Source: Gemmatimonadota bacterium (GTDB taxonomy: Bacteria; Gemmatimonadota; Gemmatimonadetes; Gemmatimonadales; Gemmatimonadaceae). From it: a stretch of DNA of 53,207 nucleotides. The stretch covers positions 1-53,207 of the forward strand of contig JAJTHG010000055.1 in assembly GCA_021298835.1 (NCBI GenBank), given 5' to 3'. Of the stretch, positions 25,301 through 32,492 are shown piece after piece (the first letter of the stretch is position 1; every line of letters begins with the position of its first letter). A program made the translations under genes and the position numbers. The notes under the pieces were generated by a model that searched no databases, was not told the DNA's origin, and saw only the letters and a program-made list of their open reading frames with translations.

Positions 25301-25783
25301 TCAGAACCGCTGGGACATCACGATCGAGTAAACGAGCACCGCGTTCGACGGGATATCCGGCGGGTTCCCGAGGCGGCCGTACGCCAGCGTCGAGGGAATG
25401 ATGATCCGGCGGGTGCCGCCGACACGCATTCCCGGGATGCCCTCGCCGAATCCGGCGATGATGCTATTCGACCCGACCCGGAAGCTCAGCGGAACGCCGG
25501 ACGGCTGGTTGCTGCCGAACTGCGTCCCGTTCGTCAGCCACCCCGTGTAGCCCACCGTTACCGAGTCGCCGTTGGCGATCGTCGCGCCCGTGCCCACCGT
25601 CTGATCCTGCACATACACCCCGTTCGCCGTCCGGGTGAACTGCGACAGGTTGATGTTGAGCGAGGGCGCGTACGTGACCTGCGTCGGATCGGGCGGGGGG
25701 AGGCGGTCCTCGCCGACGGGATTGTCGCAGCCGCCCAGCAGGGCGACCGTTGCCGTGGCCAGGAGCGTCGCGAGTCGGTGCAT
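25301..25783 (-). CDS. FKBP-type peptidyl-prolyl isomerase lipoprotein
   Basis: A 160-aa protein. The signal peptide ends in a lipobox (TVALLGGC, Cys19). The FKBP domain covers about 45-160: VQDQTVGTGATIANGDSVTV, GYTGWLTNGTQF, then IAGFGEGIPGMRVGGTRRII and IIPSTLAYG. The drug-site aromatic residues of active FKBPs are mostly kept (Tyr, Phe, Ile), so it should catalyse proline isomerisation in exported proteins. It diverges from the GNAT gene. TAGCTT lies about 65 nt upstream of ATG 25783, suggesting a leadered message. Confidence 0.9.
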   Translation of the reverse strand: MHRLATLLATATVALLGGCDNPVGEDRLPPPDPTQVTYAPSLNINLSQFTRTANGVYVQDQTVGTGATIANGDSVTVGYTGWLTNGTQFGSNQPSGVPLSFRVGSNSIIAGFGEGIPGMRVGGTRRIIIPSTLAYGRLGNPPDIPSNAVLVYSIVMSQRF

Positions 25784-25885
25784 TTGCAGGATGGAGAAGC
25801 CGAACCGTCGTCGCGGGTCGGCGGGGGAGACAAGTCGTTGGACTGCGGGAAGCTAAACGGGTCTTGCGTGCGGCGGCGATGTTGG

Positions 25886-25891
25886 TAGATT
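25886..25891 (+). promoter_or_regulatory. -10 element of the GNAT gene
   Basis: TAGATT, 11 nt upstream of ATG 25903. The spacing is slightly longer than in the other cases. Confidence 0.35.
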
Positions 25892-25902
25892 ATGCACTCC
25901 CA

Positions 25903-26484
25903 ATGCATAACCTCGCAGCAGTCGCTCCGGCCTCGCCTCCCGTCGCCCCCCCGCGCCGGCGGGTGCTCCGCGCGCCCGGCAGAGCCCAAGTGGTTGCTCC
26001 GGCGCCCGTCGCCGCGCCGGAGCCGATCGTGCGGCTCGCCGCGTCGGCCGACGTGCCGCAGATCGTCGCGCTCGTCAACGGCTTCGCCGAGCAGGGACTC
26101 ATGCTCGCGCGCACCGAGGACGACGTGCTGCGCGACCTCCCCAGTTACGTCGTCGCGGCGACGCCCGGTGGCCGCGTCCTCGCCTGCGCTGCGCTCAGCG
26201 AGTACTCGCCATCGCTCGCCGAGGTCTCGTCGGTGGCCGTCGCCGCCGAGGCGCACGGGCGCGGCCTGGGCTCGCGCGTCGTCCTCGCCGTCGAGCGCGT
26301 CGCGCGCCTGCGCGACCTCGAGGAGGTCTTCGCGCTGTCGCTGTCGCCCCGGTTCTTCCGCTCGCTCGGCTACGACGAAGTGCCCCTCGCGACCTACCCC
26401 GAGAAGGTCGCCCGCTACGAGCGTATGCGCGCCTCGGGGATGTCGGTGGTCGAGAAGGGGTGCTTCCGGAAGCGGCTCGGCTGA
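25903..26484 (+). CDS. GNAT acetyltransferase, ArgA-like
   Basis: A 193-aa protein. After an N-terminal Pro/Ala-rich stretch of about 35 residues, a GNAT domain begins (PIVRLAASADVPQIVALVNG). The acetyl-CoA loop is HGRGLGSRVVLAVERVARL, preceded by the strand AEVSSVAVAAEA. The end RFFRSLGYDEVPLATYPEKV resembles the acetyltransferase half of N-acetylglutamate synthases, so an arginine-pathway role is plausible. There is no amino-acid kinase domain. ATG 25903 was chosen over 25750 and 25879 by promoter position. Confidence 0.8.
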   Translation: MHNLAAVAPASPPVAPPRRRVLRAPGRAQVVAPAPVAAPEPIVRLAASADVPQIVALVNGFAEQGLMLARTEDDVLRDLPSYVVAATPGGRVLACAALSEYSPSLAEVSSVAVAAEAHGRGLGSRVVLAVERVARLRDLEEVFALSLSPRFFRSLGYDEVPLATYPEKVARYERMRASGMSVVEKGCFRKRLG

Positions 26485-26531
26485 CCGTCACGCGCGGCGC
26501 GGCGGTGCCCCATGCGCCGCGGCCGGGCGCG

Positions 26532-26537
26532 TAGCTT
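26532..26537 (+). promoter_or_regulatory. -10 element of the molybdenum hydroxylase small-subunit gene
   Basis: TAGCTT, 6 nt upstream of GTG 26544. Confidence 0.5.
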
Positions 26538-26543
26538 TCCGGC

Positions 26544-27014
26544 GTGCCCCGCCGCCACCTCACGATCAACGGCCGCGCCGAGACGCTCGACGTCCCGGAC
26601 CATGCGACCCTCCTCGAGGTCCTCCGCGACCGTCTCCACCTCGCCGGCGCCAAGCCCGCCTGCGAGCGCGGCGAATGCGGCGCCTGCACCGTGCTGCTCG
26701 ACGACCGGCCCGCCTACGCGTGCCTCGCGCTCGCGGCGGCGTGCGAGGGACGACGCATCGTGACGGTCGAAGGGCTGGGCGACGACCATCCCGTGCCCGC
26801 GGCCTTCGCCCGGCACGACGCCGCGCAATGCGGCTACTGCACGCCGGGGCAGGTCATGGCCGCGACGGCGCTGCTCGCCGCCGATCCCGCCCCGAGCGAC
26901 GACGCGATCGTCCGCGCGATGAGCGGCAACCTCTGCCGCTGCGGGACGTACCCCCGCATCAAGGCGGCGCTGCGCGAGCTCGCCGACGCCGGCCACGGCG
27001 TCCCGCCGCGGTGA
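26544..27014 (+). CDS. 2Fe-2S subunit of a xanthine dehydrogenase-family molybdenum hydroxylase
   Basis: A 156-aa protein. The plant-type 2Fe-2S cluster uses Cys40, 45, 48 and 60 (CERGECGACTVLLDD). The second cluster uses Cys96, 99, 131 and 133 (CGYCTPGQ, NLCRCGTYPRI). It passes electrons from the molybdenum site to the FAD subunit. There is no Tat signal, unlike E. coli PaoA, so it acts in the cytoplasm. The stop overlaps the GTG of the large-subunit gene (GTGA). The FAD subunit is not here; a matching gene lies at 36983. GTG 26544 is fixed by the promoter. Confidence 0.92.
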   Translation: MPRRHLTINGRAETLDVPDHATLLEVLRDRLHLAGAKPACERGECGACTVLLDDRPAYACLALAAACEGRRIVTVEGLGDDHPVPAAFARHDAAQCGYCTPGQVMAATALLAADPAPSDDAIVRAMSGNLCRCGTYPRIKAALRELADAGHGVPPR

Positions 27015-29296
27015 GCGACGCGATGCGCGACGCGATGCGCGACGCGGTGAGCGACGCCTCGGCGCGCTACGTCGCGACGCAGGTCGAGGTCGAGGGTCGG
27101 GTCGAGACCCGGCTCGTCGAGCGCCCGGCGATCGTCCTTCCCCCGTGGGAGGCCGACGCGACGCTGGCGGTGGTCGGGCAGCCCGTCCCGCGCGTGGACG
27201 GCCCCGCCAAGGCCGCCGGTCGTGCGCGGTACACCGCCGATATCGTCCGACCGGGGATGCTGCACGTGGCCATCCGCCGGGCCGGCGTCGCCAGCGGTCG
27301 CGTCACCCGCCTCGACACCGCAGCGGCGCGGGCGGTGCCCGGCGTGCGCGACATCCTCACCGCCGAGGAGGTCGGCGCCGCGAAGCTCTCCGGGGCCGCC
27401 GGCCGGCTGCTGGAGCTGCGCGTGGCATACGCGGCGCATCCCGTCGCCGCCGTCTGCGCCGAATCCCCCGAGGCGGCGCGCGCCGGCGCCGAGGCGCTCG
27501 TCGTCGAGGTCACCCCCGAGCCGTTCGTGCTCGACGTCGAGACCGCGCTCGCCAGCGGGGCGCCGCGCGTGCGCGGCGGCGCCTCCAACGCGGCGTTCGG
27601 CAGCCCGGTCACCCGCGCGCGCGGCGACGTGGACGCGGCCCTCGCGGCCGCCGCGACGGTCGTCACCATCACGGTGGAGACGCCGGCGGCGCTGCACTGC
27701 GCCATGGAACCGCACGGGGCGGTCGCCGAGTGGGACGAGGGGCGGCTTACGGTGTGGGAGGGAACGCAGGGCATCTTCCGTGTCCGCGAGAACCTCGCGC
27801 GCGCCTTCGGCCTCGCGCAGGGGGACGTGCGTGTGATCGGCGAGCACATGGGCGGCGGGTTCGGCGCCAAGAACTACGCGGGACCGCACACCTACCTCGC
27901 CGCGCTCTTCGCCCGTCGCCTGGGCCGCCCCGTGCGCTGCGTGCTCGACCGCGCCGGCGAGCAGACGGACACCGGGCATCGCAACGCCACCCGCCAGCGC
28001 GTGACGGCGGCGGCCGACGCGGCCGGGCGGCTGGTGGCGCTCGACCTGACCGTGGACGCGCCGATGGGGGTCGGCGGCTGGGCCGCCAGCGCCGCCGCCG
28101 TCGCGCACCAGATGTACGACTGTCCCAATGTGCGCAGCGTCGAGCGCTTCGCCTTCACGCACGTCGGCGCGATGGATTCGTTCCGCGCCCCGGGCTTCGT
28201 CGAGGGGGCCGTTGGCGTCGAGCGCGCGGTGGACGCGCTCGCCGCGCGCCTCGGGGCGGATCCGCTCGAGTTCCGCCGCCGGCACCTCGCCGCGCGCGAC
28301 CCCGATCGCGACCGCCCCTACAGCGGCAACGCGCTCGACCGCTGCTACGTCGAGGCGGCCGAGCGCTTCCGCTGGGCCGACCGCCGCCGCGCCCTCGCCG
28401 CCGAGCGCGCGCGCGGCCGCCTCGGCCCCGTGCGACGCGGCATCGGTGTCGCGGCGCAGGTGTGGGGCACGGGCGGCGGCCCGCCGGCCCACGCGATCTG
28501 CCGCCTCAACCCCGACGGCTCGGCCGAACTCCTCGTCGGCACGCAGGACCTCGGCACCGGCATCCGCACGCTCTGCGCGCAGGTCGCCGCCGAGGTGCTG
28601 GGCGTCGCGCCGGCGCGCATCCGCGTCACGATCGGTGACACGGCGCAGACCCCGTACACGAACAACTCGTGGGGCTCCATCACCACGCCGAGCGTGCTCC
28701 CCGCGGTGCGGATGGCCGCGCACGACGCGCGCACGCAGTACGAAGAGGCCCGTGCGACCGGTGCCCCGCTGGGGAACATGCAGTTCCTCGGTCGCGGGAC
28801 GCGCGGCCCGAATCCCGACCGCACCGGCGTCGCGACCTTCGGCGTGCAGTTCGCGGAGGTCGAGGTGGACACCGGCACCGGCGTCGTGCGCGTCACCGAG
28901 CTCGTCGCCGTCCACGACGCCGGCCGCATCGTCAACCCGCTGCTCGCCCGCTCGCAGCTCGAAGGAGGCATCCTGCAGGGGCTGGGCTACGCCCTCTTCG
29001 AGGAACGCGTGCTCGATCCGGCCACCGGCACGTCGCTCACGCGGGGCCTGCACGACTACAAGGTCCCGACGATGGCCGACGTCCCCGTGATCGACGCATG
29101 GTGCGTCGCCGGCGCCGATCCGGTCGCCAACGACGTCGGCGCGCGCGGCCTGGCCGAGGCGCCGATCATCCCCACCGCGCCGGCGATCATGAACGCGGTC
29201 GCCGACGCCCTCGGGGTCGAGCCCGACGCGCTGCCGCTGGCTCCGTGGCGCGTGCTGCGGTGGATCGGGCGCGACGGCCCGCCCTCGCCGCCATGA
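27011..29296 (+). CDS. molybdopterin-binding large subunit of a xanthine dehydrogenase-family hydroxylase
   Basis: A 761-aa catalytic subunit. The N-terminal 20 codons are built of near-repeats (DAMRDAMRDAVSDAS). The aldehyde-oxidase a/b hammerhead domain starts at RVDGPAKAAGRARYTADI. Molybdopterin contacts include EHMGGGFGAKNYAG, SFRAPGFVEGA, VGTQDLGTGIRT and NNSWGS. The catalytic base is Glu716 in RGLAEAP. The enzyme should hydroxylate an aldehyde or N-heterocycle. The layout resembles PaoC/YagR aldehyde oxidases more than purine enzymes, but the substrate cannot be read from sequence. GTG 27011 overlaps the small-subunit stop; the C-terminus overlaps the next ATG. Confidence 0.92.
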   Translation: MSDAMRDAMRDAVSDASARYVATQVEVEGRVETRLVERPAIVLPPWEADATLAVVGQPVPRVDGPAKAAGRARYTADIVRPGMLHVAIRRAGVASGRVTRLDTAAARAVPGVRDILTAEEVGAAKLSGAAGRLLELRVAYAAHPVAAVCAESPEAARAGAEALVVEVTPEPFVLDVETALASGAPRVRGGASNAAFGSPVTRARGDVDAALAAAATVVTITVETPAALHCAMEPHGAVAEWDEGRLTVWEGTQGIFRVRENLARAFGLAQGDVRVIGEHMGGGFGAKNYAGPHTYLAALFARRLGRPVRCVLDRAGEQTDTGHRNATRQRVTAAADAAGRLVALDLTVDAPMGVGGWAASAAAVAHQMYDCPNVRSVERFAFTHVGAMDSFRAPGFVEGAVGVERAVDALAARLGADPLEFRRRHLAARDPDRDRPYSGNALDRCYVEAAERFRWADRRRALAAERARGRLGPVRRGIGVAAQVWGTGGGPPAHAICRLNPDGSAELLVGTQDLGTGIRTLCAQVAAEVLGVAPARIRVTIGDTAQTPYTNNSWGSITTPSVLPAVRMAAHDARTQYEEARATGAPLGNMQFLGRGTRGPNPDRTGVATFGVQFAEVEVDTGTGVVRVTELVAVHDAGRIVNPLLARSQLEGGILQGLGYALFEERVLDPATGTSLTRGLHDYKVPTMADVPVIDAWCVAGADPVANDVGARGLAEAPIIPTAPAIMNAVADALGVEPDALPLAPWRVLRWIGRDGPPSPP
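27013..27060 (+). repeat. 12-bp near-tandem repeats at the large-subunit start
   Basis: Units of the form GCGATGCGCGAC are repeated, with two diverged outer copies containing GTGAGCGACGC. They provide several in-frame GTG and ATG codons, so the true start is ambiguous. Confidence 0.8.
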
Positions 29297-29922
29297 CCTC
29301 GCTGGGCAGCAAGCAGTCGTTCTACCTCGACCTGATCCGTGACGCGTGGCTGCCGATCCCGTCGCGGCGCGAGGTCAAGCAGGCGCTGTGGGTGCTCGCC
29401 ATCGGCCTCTTCTGCATCGGCGGCGGGGGCTACGCGATGCTCGTCTCGGCAGACTTCACGCCGTTCCTCGCCGGGATCGCCTTCACGGGCTGGGGGGCGC
29501 ACACGCTCTGGCAGTACCGCGGGCTGGGGTGGGCGTGGCGCACGATCGGCCCCGTGCGGCTCGAGTTCCCCGCGGGGGCGCTCGTCGTCGGCGAGCTCGG
29601 CACCTTCGACATCGTGGTGCGCCCGCGCCGCGGCGGCGAGGCCGTCGCCGCGGCGATCACCGTATGGTGCCGCGACTCGCGCGGACCCGCCGCCTCGGCA
29701 CCGTGGCATCAGGGACTGGTCTTCGACGCGCCGATCCCGCCGACGGTGCCCCTGCCGGGCGACGCGGAAACGCGGATCGCGGTCCACGTGGCGCTCGATC
29801 CCGCCGCGCCGCCGAGCCGCTTCGAGCGCGACTACACGCGGCAGTGGTTCGTAAAGGCCGAGCTGGCGCTCGGTGACGGGCGACGGTGGGAGCGCGAGTA
29901 CCCGGTGGTCGTGCAGGGCTGA
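29293..29922 (+). CDS. membrane protein of unknown function with C-terminal beta domain
   Basis: A 209-aa protein that I do not recognise. Two TM helices are seen (VLAIGLFCIGGGGYAMLVSA and FLAGIAFTGWGAHTLWQY). A beta-rich part follows with LEFPAGALVVGELGTFDIVV and VPLPGDAETRIAVHVALD, resembling an immunoglobulin-like or arrestin-like sandwich facing one side of the membrane. ATG 29293 overlaps the stop of the molybdenum-subunit gene (ATGA), so it is cotranslated with it. It may tether or assist that enzyme (inference only). Confidence 0.7.
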   Translation: MTSLGSKQSFYLDLIRDAWLPIPSRREVKQALWVLAIGLFCIGGGGYAMLVSADFTPFLAGIAFTGWGAHTLWQYRGLGWAWRTIGPVRLEFPAGALVVGELGTFDIVVRPRRGGEAVAAAITVWCRDSRGPAASAPWHQGLVFDAPIPPTVPLPGDAETRIAVHVALDPAAPPSRFERDYTRQWFVKAELALGDGRRWEREYPVVVQG

Positions 29923-29931
29923 ACGCGGATC

Positions 29932-29947
29932 GGCCCGCGCGCGGGCC
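29932..29947. terminator. palindrome between convergent genes, candidate bidirectional terminator
   Basis: GGCCCGCGCGCGGGCC is a perfect 16-bp palindrome in the 25-bp gap between convergent stops. There is no clear U-tract (TTAG follows), so any termination may be Rho-dependent or pausing only. Confidence 0.4.
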
Positions 29948-31147
29948 TTAGAACGCCTCGCCGATGCTGAGGTAGAACCCGGTCGCACCGCGCCCGAAGG
30001 CGAGGTCGGCGCGCGCGGCGATCCGCTCGCGGGGGAAGAGGTACCAGCGACCGCCGACCCCGAAGGTCGGGAGCAGCCGAGCATTGGCCAGCGCCCCGGG
30101 ACGCGGCGCGACCGAACCGGCACCGCCCCAGACCGCCCCGGCGACGCGCCAGAAGAGGTCGCGTCGCAGTTCCACCTGCGCCGCCCCCAGCGTGCCGTCG
30201 CGGTAGCGGCCGCGCTCGTAGCCCCGCATGAACGTCGAGGAACCGATCGTGGGAAGGCGCTCGAAGGGCGCGGTACCGCCGATGTCCTCGAAGAGGCCCT
30301 TGGCCGCGAACGTGAAGCCCGCCCGCAGGGGCCGGTACACCCGCGCATCGAGCAGCGTCCGCGTGTAGGTGAACTGCGAACCGATCGCCGGGAAGGCGGG
30401 GGCCCATTGCGCGGTGACGAAGTGCCCCGTGCGCGGCGCGTAGATGTTGTCGCGCGCATCGGCGATCAGCGAGAGCTCGAGCGCGGCGACGGTGCCACCG
30501 CGGCTGCCCGGCACGGTGCCGCGGACGAGCTCGCCGTCCGCCGCGACGCCGCGCATCCACGTGCGCCACGTCTGGTAGCCGATCCCCGCGTAGAGGCCGC
30601 GCCGGAAGCGGCGCTGCACACCCAGAATCGTGTTGATGGTGCTGGGCGTATAGAGCTCCTCGGCGGACGCGGGGGAGTCCGGGCCGATGCCGTAGTAGGC
30701 GAGCGGGAAGCGCGAGTACTCGACGTTCGTCAGCAGGCGCCAGCGATCCTCGGCGAACCACGCGTCGCGCTCGTACTCGAGCATGAACTGGTTGCGCGTG
30801 GTGAGGCGCGCGAGGAGGCGGTTGGTGGTCGGGCGCGAGGTGGCGCTCGCGCCGCGCGGGCGCGAGACGCGGAGCAGCATGCCGCCCACCTGCAGGTCGG
30901 TCTCGGGCGCGGAGCCGAGCACGGGGAGCACCGTCCAGCGCGGCCGCGGGGCTGCGGCAGCGCTGTCGGGACGCTGGGCGGCGGCGGGCGCGCCCGCCCT
31001 GACCAACAGCCCGGCGGCCGCGGCCGCGCGCGCGACCCGGGCTGCGCGCGACCATGACCGAGGGCGGCCGCCGCCGGACTCCGAAGCGCTGCGGAATCCG
31101 CGCAGCCCGGGAGAAACCGTGGGGGCCGCCCCATCGGGAAGTGTCAT
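29948..31147 (-). CDS. outer-membrane beta-barrel protein, Omp85/surface-antigen-like
   Basis: A 399-aa protein. A long N-terminus with a hydrophobic signal (AAAAAGLLVRAGAPAAAQ) leads to repeated amphipathic strands (FMLEYERDAWFAEDRWRLLT, YSRFPLAYYGIGPDSP, TFAAKGLFEDIGGT). The motif FMRGYERGRYRD matches the conserved RGY loop of Omp85/BamA-type barrels. The last residue is Phe (GFYLSIGEAF), the outer-membrane insertion signal. No POTRA domains are present, so it is a barrel-only relative. It is probably an outer-membrane exporter or porin-like protein. ATG 31147 is the start with a usable signal peptide; a better one could be missed. Confidence 0.82.
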   Translation of the reverse strand: MTLPDGAAPTVSPGLRGFRSASESGGGRPRSWSRAARVARAAAAAGLLVRAGAPAAAQRPDSAAAAPRPRWTVLPVLGSAPETDLQVGGMLLRVSRPRGASATSRPTTNRLLARLTTRNQFMLEYERDAWFAEDRWRLLTNVEYSRFPLAYYGIGPDSPASAEELYTPSTINTILGVQRRFRRGLYAGIGYQTWRTWMRGVAADGELVRGTVPGSRGGTVAALELSLIADARDNIYAPRTGHFVTAQWAPAFPAIGSQFTYTRTLLDARVYRPLRAGFTFAAKGLFEDIGGTAPFERLPTIGSSTFMRGYERGRYRDGTLGAAQVELRRDLFWRVAGAVWGGAGSVAPRPGALANARLLPTFGVGGRWYLFPRERIAARADLAFGRGATGFYLSIGEAF

Positions 31148-31150
31148 GTG

Positions 31151-31390
31151 ATGGTCCCGCTGCGCACGTCGAATTCGGTGGGGCGCGGAGTCGCCGCACC
31201 GTCCTGCTCCAGCAAGCATACCGCCGACTCCGCCCCGGCGGACAAGGTGCAGCACCTCGGGGTCTCGAGCCGGTCGCCCCGCCGGCGCCGGCTCGAGCAG
31301 TAGTGCCGCGCCTGCGGGACCGTTCATCCGGTCGAGGCCTTGAACCCCGAGATGGTGCGGGAGTTCCGTCGGCCGCGCGCCACCGACTAG
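31151..31390 (+). other. possible small protein frame interrupted by TAG
   Basis: One frame runs from ATG 31151 to TAG 31388 and is interrupted once by TAG at 31301. Beyond it the sequence reads CRACGTVHPVEALNPEMVRE, which looks like half of a zinc ribbon. The upstream half is not recognisable. It could be a decayed small gene or chance. This 239-bp gap between the barrel and yhbY genes holds nothing else that I see. Confidence 0.2.
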
Positions 31391-31665
31391 TCGGCCTCGA
31401 TGCGCTCGCGATACAGCGTGAACGTCCGCCCGATCACCTGCACCACGTCCGCCCCGAGCGCCTGCGCCAGCGCGTTCGCCAGCGGCTTCGGCTCCGCGTC
31501 CGCGTTCCGCGTCAGGGCGACCTTCACCAGTTCCTGCGTGCGCAGTGCGTCGTCGATCGTCAGGCGTACCGCCTCGGTATCGCCCTCGCGACCGACGTGC
31601 ACCTTGGCCTCGAGGCGGTTCGCCTGCGCGCGCAGGGCCGCGCGCGCCTTCGACGTCAACGGCAT
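31387..31665 (-). CDS. yhbY: YhbY/CRS1-CRM RNA-binding protein
   Basis: A 92-aa single CRM-domain protein: LTSKARAALRAQANRLEAKV, HVGREGDTEAVRLTIDDALR, ELVKVALTRNAD and ADVVQVIGRTFTLYRE. The family binds pre-50S ribosomal subunits; the usual GxxG loop appears as VGREG. The start overlaps the upstream M23 peptidase stop (TGATG), so it is coupled to it. Last gene of a three-gene minus-strand operon. The combination with envelope proteins is unusual and probably only positional. Confidence 0.92.
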   Translation of the reverse strand: MPLTSKARAALRAQANRLEAKVHVGREGDTEAVRLTIDDALRTQELVKVALTRNADAEPKPLANALAQALGADVVQVIGRTFTLYRERIEAD

Positions 31666-32492
31666 CAGCGGGCTCCGGCGGGCGCGCCGCCATCGAGCGT
31701 GAAGTAGGGCCGGGGATCCAGCGCCGGGCCGTCCCAGTAGCGCTTCGGGTCCGTCAGGCGCATGACCTGGAAGTGCAGGTGCGGCACGTCGGCGGGCGCG
31801 TTGCCGGTGGTGCCGACGTAGCCCAGCACGTCCCCCTGCCGCACGGCCTGGCCCTCGGTGAGCCCCGGCGCGTAGCGGTCGAGGTGGGCGTAGTAGTACA
31901 CCAGTCGGCCGGCGGGATCGGCGCAGTGCACCGTGAGGCCGCCGAGGGCGTTCACCTTGATCGCGAGTACGCGGCCGTCGTCGGCGGCGAGCACCGGCGT
32001 GCCGCGCGGCGCGTGCACGTCCACCGCGCGATGGACGCGGTCGCCACTGCGCGCGTGGTCGAACGTGTCCTCGACGTCGAGGATGCCGCGGCCCAGGACC
32101 GGCACCATGAGGCGTCGGCCGCGCAGGTAGGCGTGGTCGGGGAAGTCCGTCGCGGCGCGCAGCGCGGGCGCGGCGGCTGCACCCGGGCCCGGCGCGCCGG
32201 CAAGGGGCGACGCCGGTGCGCTGGAGCGCGCGGGCGGTGCGCCAAGCGGTGCGCCAAGCGGTGCGCCGGGCGGTGCGCCAAGCGGTGCGCCAAGCGGTGC
32301 GCCGATCGGTGCGCCGGGCGGTGCGCCGATCGGTGCGCCGATCGGTGCCGGCGCCCGCGGGCCGGCCAGCGGCACGAGGGCCGGCTGGCAGGCGACGAGC
32401 AGCGCGAGCCACGGCAGGGTCGCCCGCGCTGCGGGGTACGGCACCGCCGCGGGTGCGCCGGCCGCCGGTCCCGATCGCCGCCGTCCCGTCAT
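31665..32492 (-). CDS. M23-family (LytM) metallopeptidase
   Basis: A 275-aa protein. A hydrophobic N-terminus (LPWLALLVACQP, possible lipobox Cys) precedes a long low-complexity spacer of about ten GAP[ILP] tetrapeptides. The M23 domain follows, with zinc ligands in HRAVDVHAPRGTPV (HxxxD) and the HLH of VPHLHFQVM, plus the core strand VLGYVGTTGNAP. All expected ligands are present, so it should cut peptidoglycan crosslinks or peptides. ATG 32492 overlaps the stop of the beta-propeller gene. The spacer would let the enzyme reach across the periplasm into the wall. Confidence 0.9.
   Translation of the reverse strand: MTGRRRSGPAAGAPAAVPYPAARATLPWLALLVACQPALVPLAGPRAPAPIGAPIGAPPGAPIGAPLGAPLGAPPGAPLGAPLGAPPARSSAPASPLAGAPGPGAAAAPALRAATDFPDHAYLRGRRLMVPVLGRGILDVEDTFDHARSGDRVHRAVDVHAPRGTPVLAADDGRVLAIKVNALGGLTVHCADPAGRLVYYYAHLDRYAPGLTEGQAVRQGDVLGYVGTTGNAPADVPHLHFQVMRLTDPKRYWDGPALDPRPYFTLDGGAPAGAR
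32232..32349 (-). repeat. array of about ten 12-bp units encoding GAP[ILP]
   Basis: Units of the form GGTGCGCCAAGC (plus-strand reading) with changes only at the two bases that alter the fourth amino acid. They form a Gly-Ala-Pro linker between the anchor and the M23 domain. Confidence 0.95.

Noticed and set aside
25892..29296. A 1134-aa frame starting upstream of the Mo subunit
   Set aside because: Its first about 370 residues cross the GNAT and 2Fe-2S genes in another frame. The family sequence begins after GTG 27011.
32232..32349. CRISPR-like array
   Set aside because: Regular 12-bp units with no spacers. It is an in-frame protein repeat of the M23 gene.
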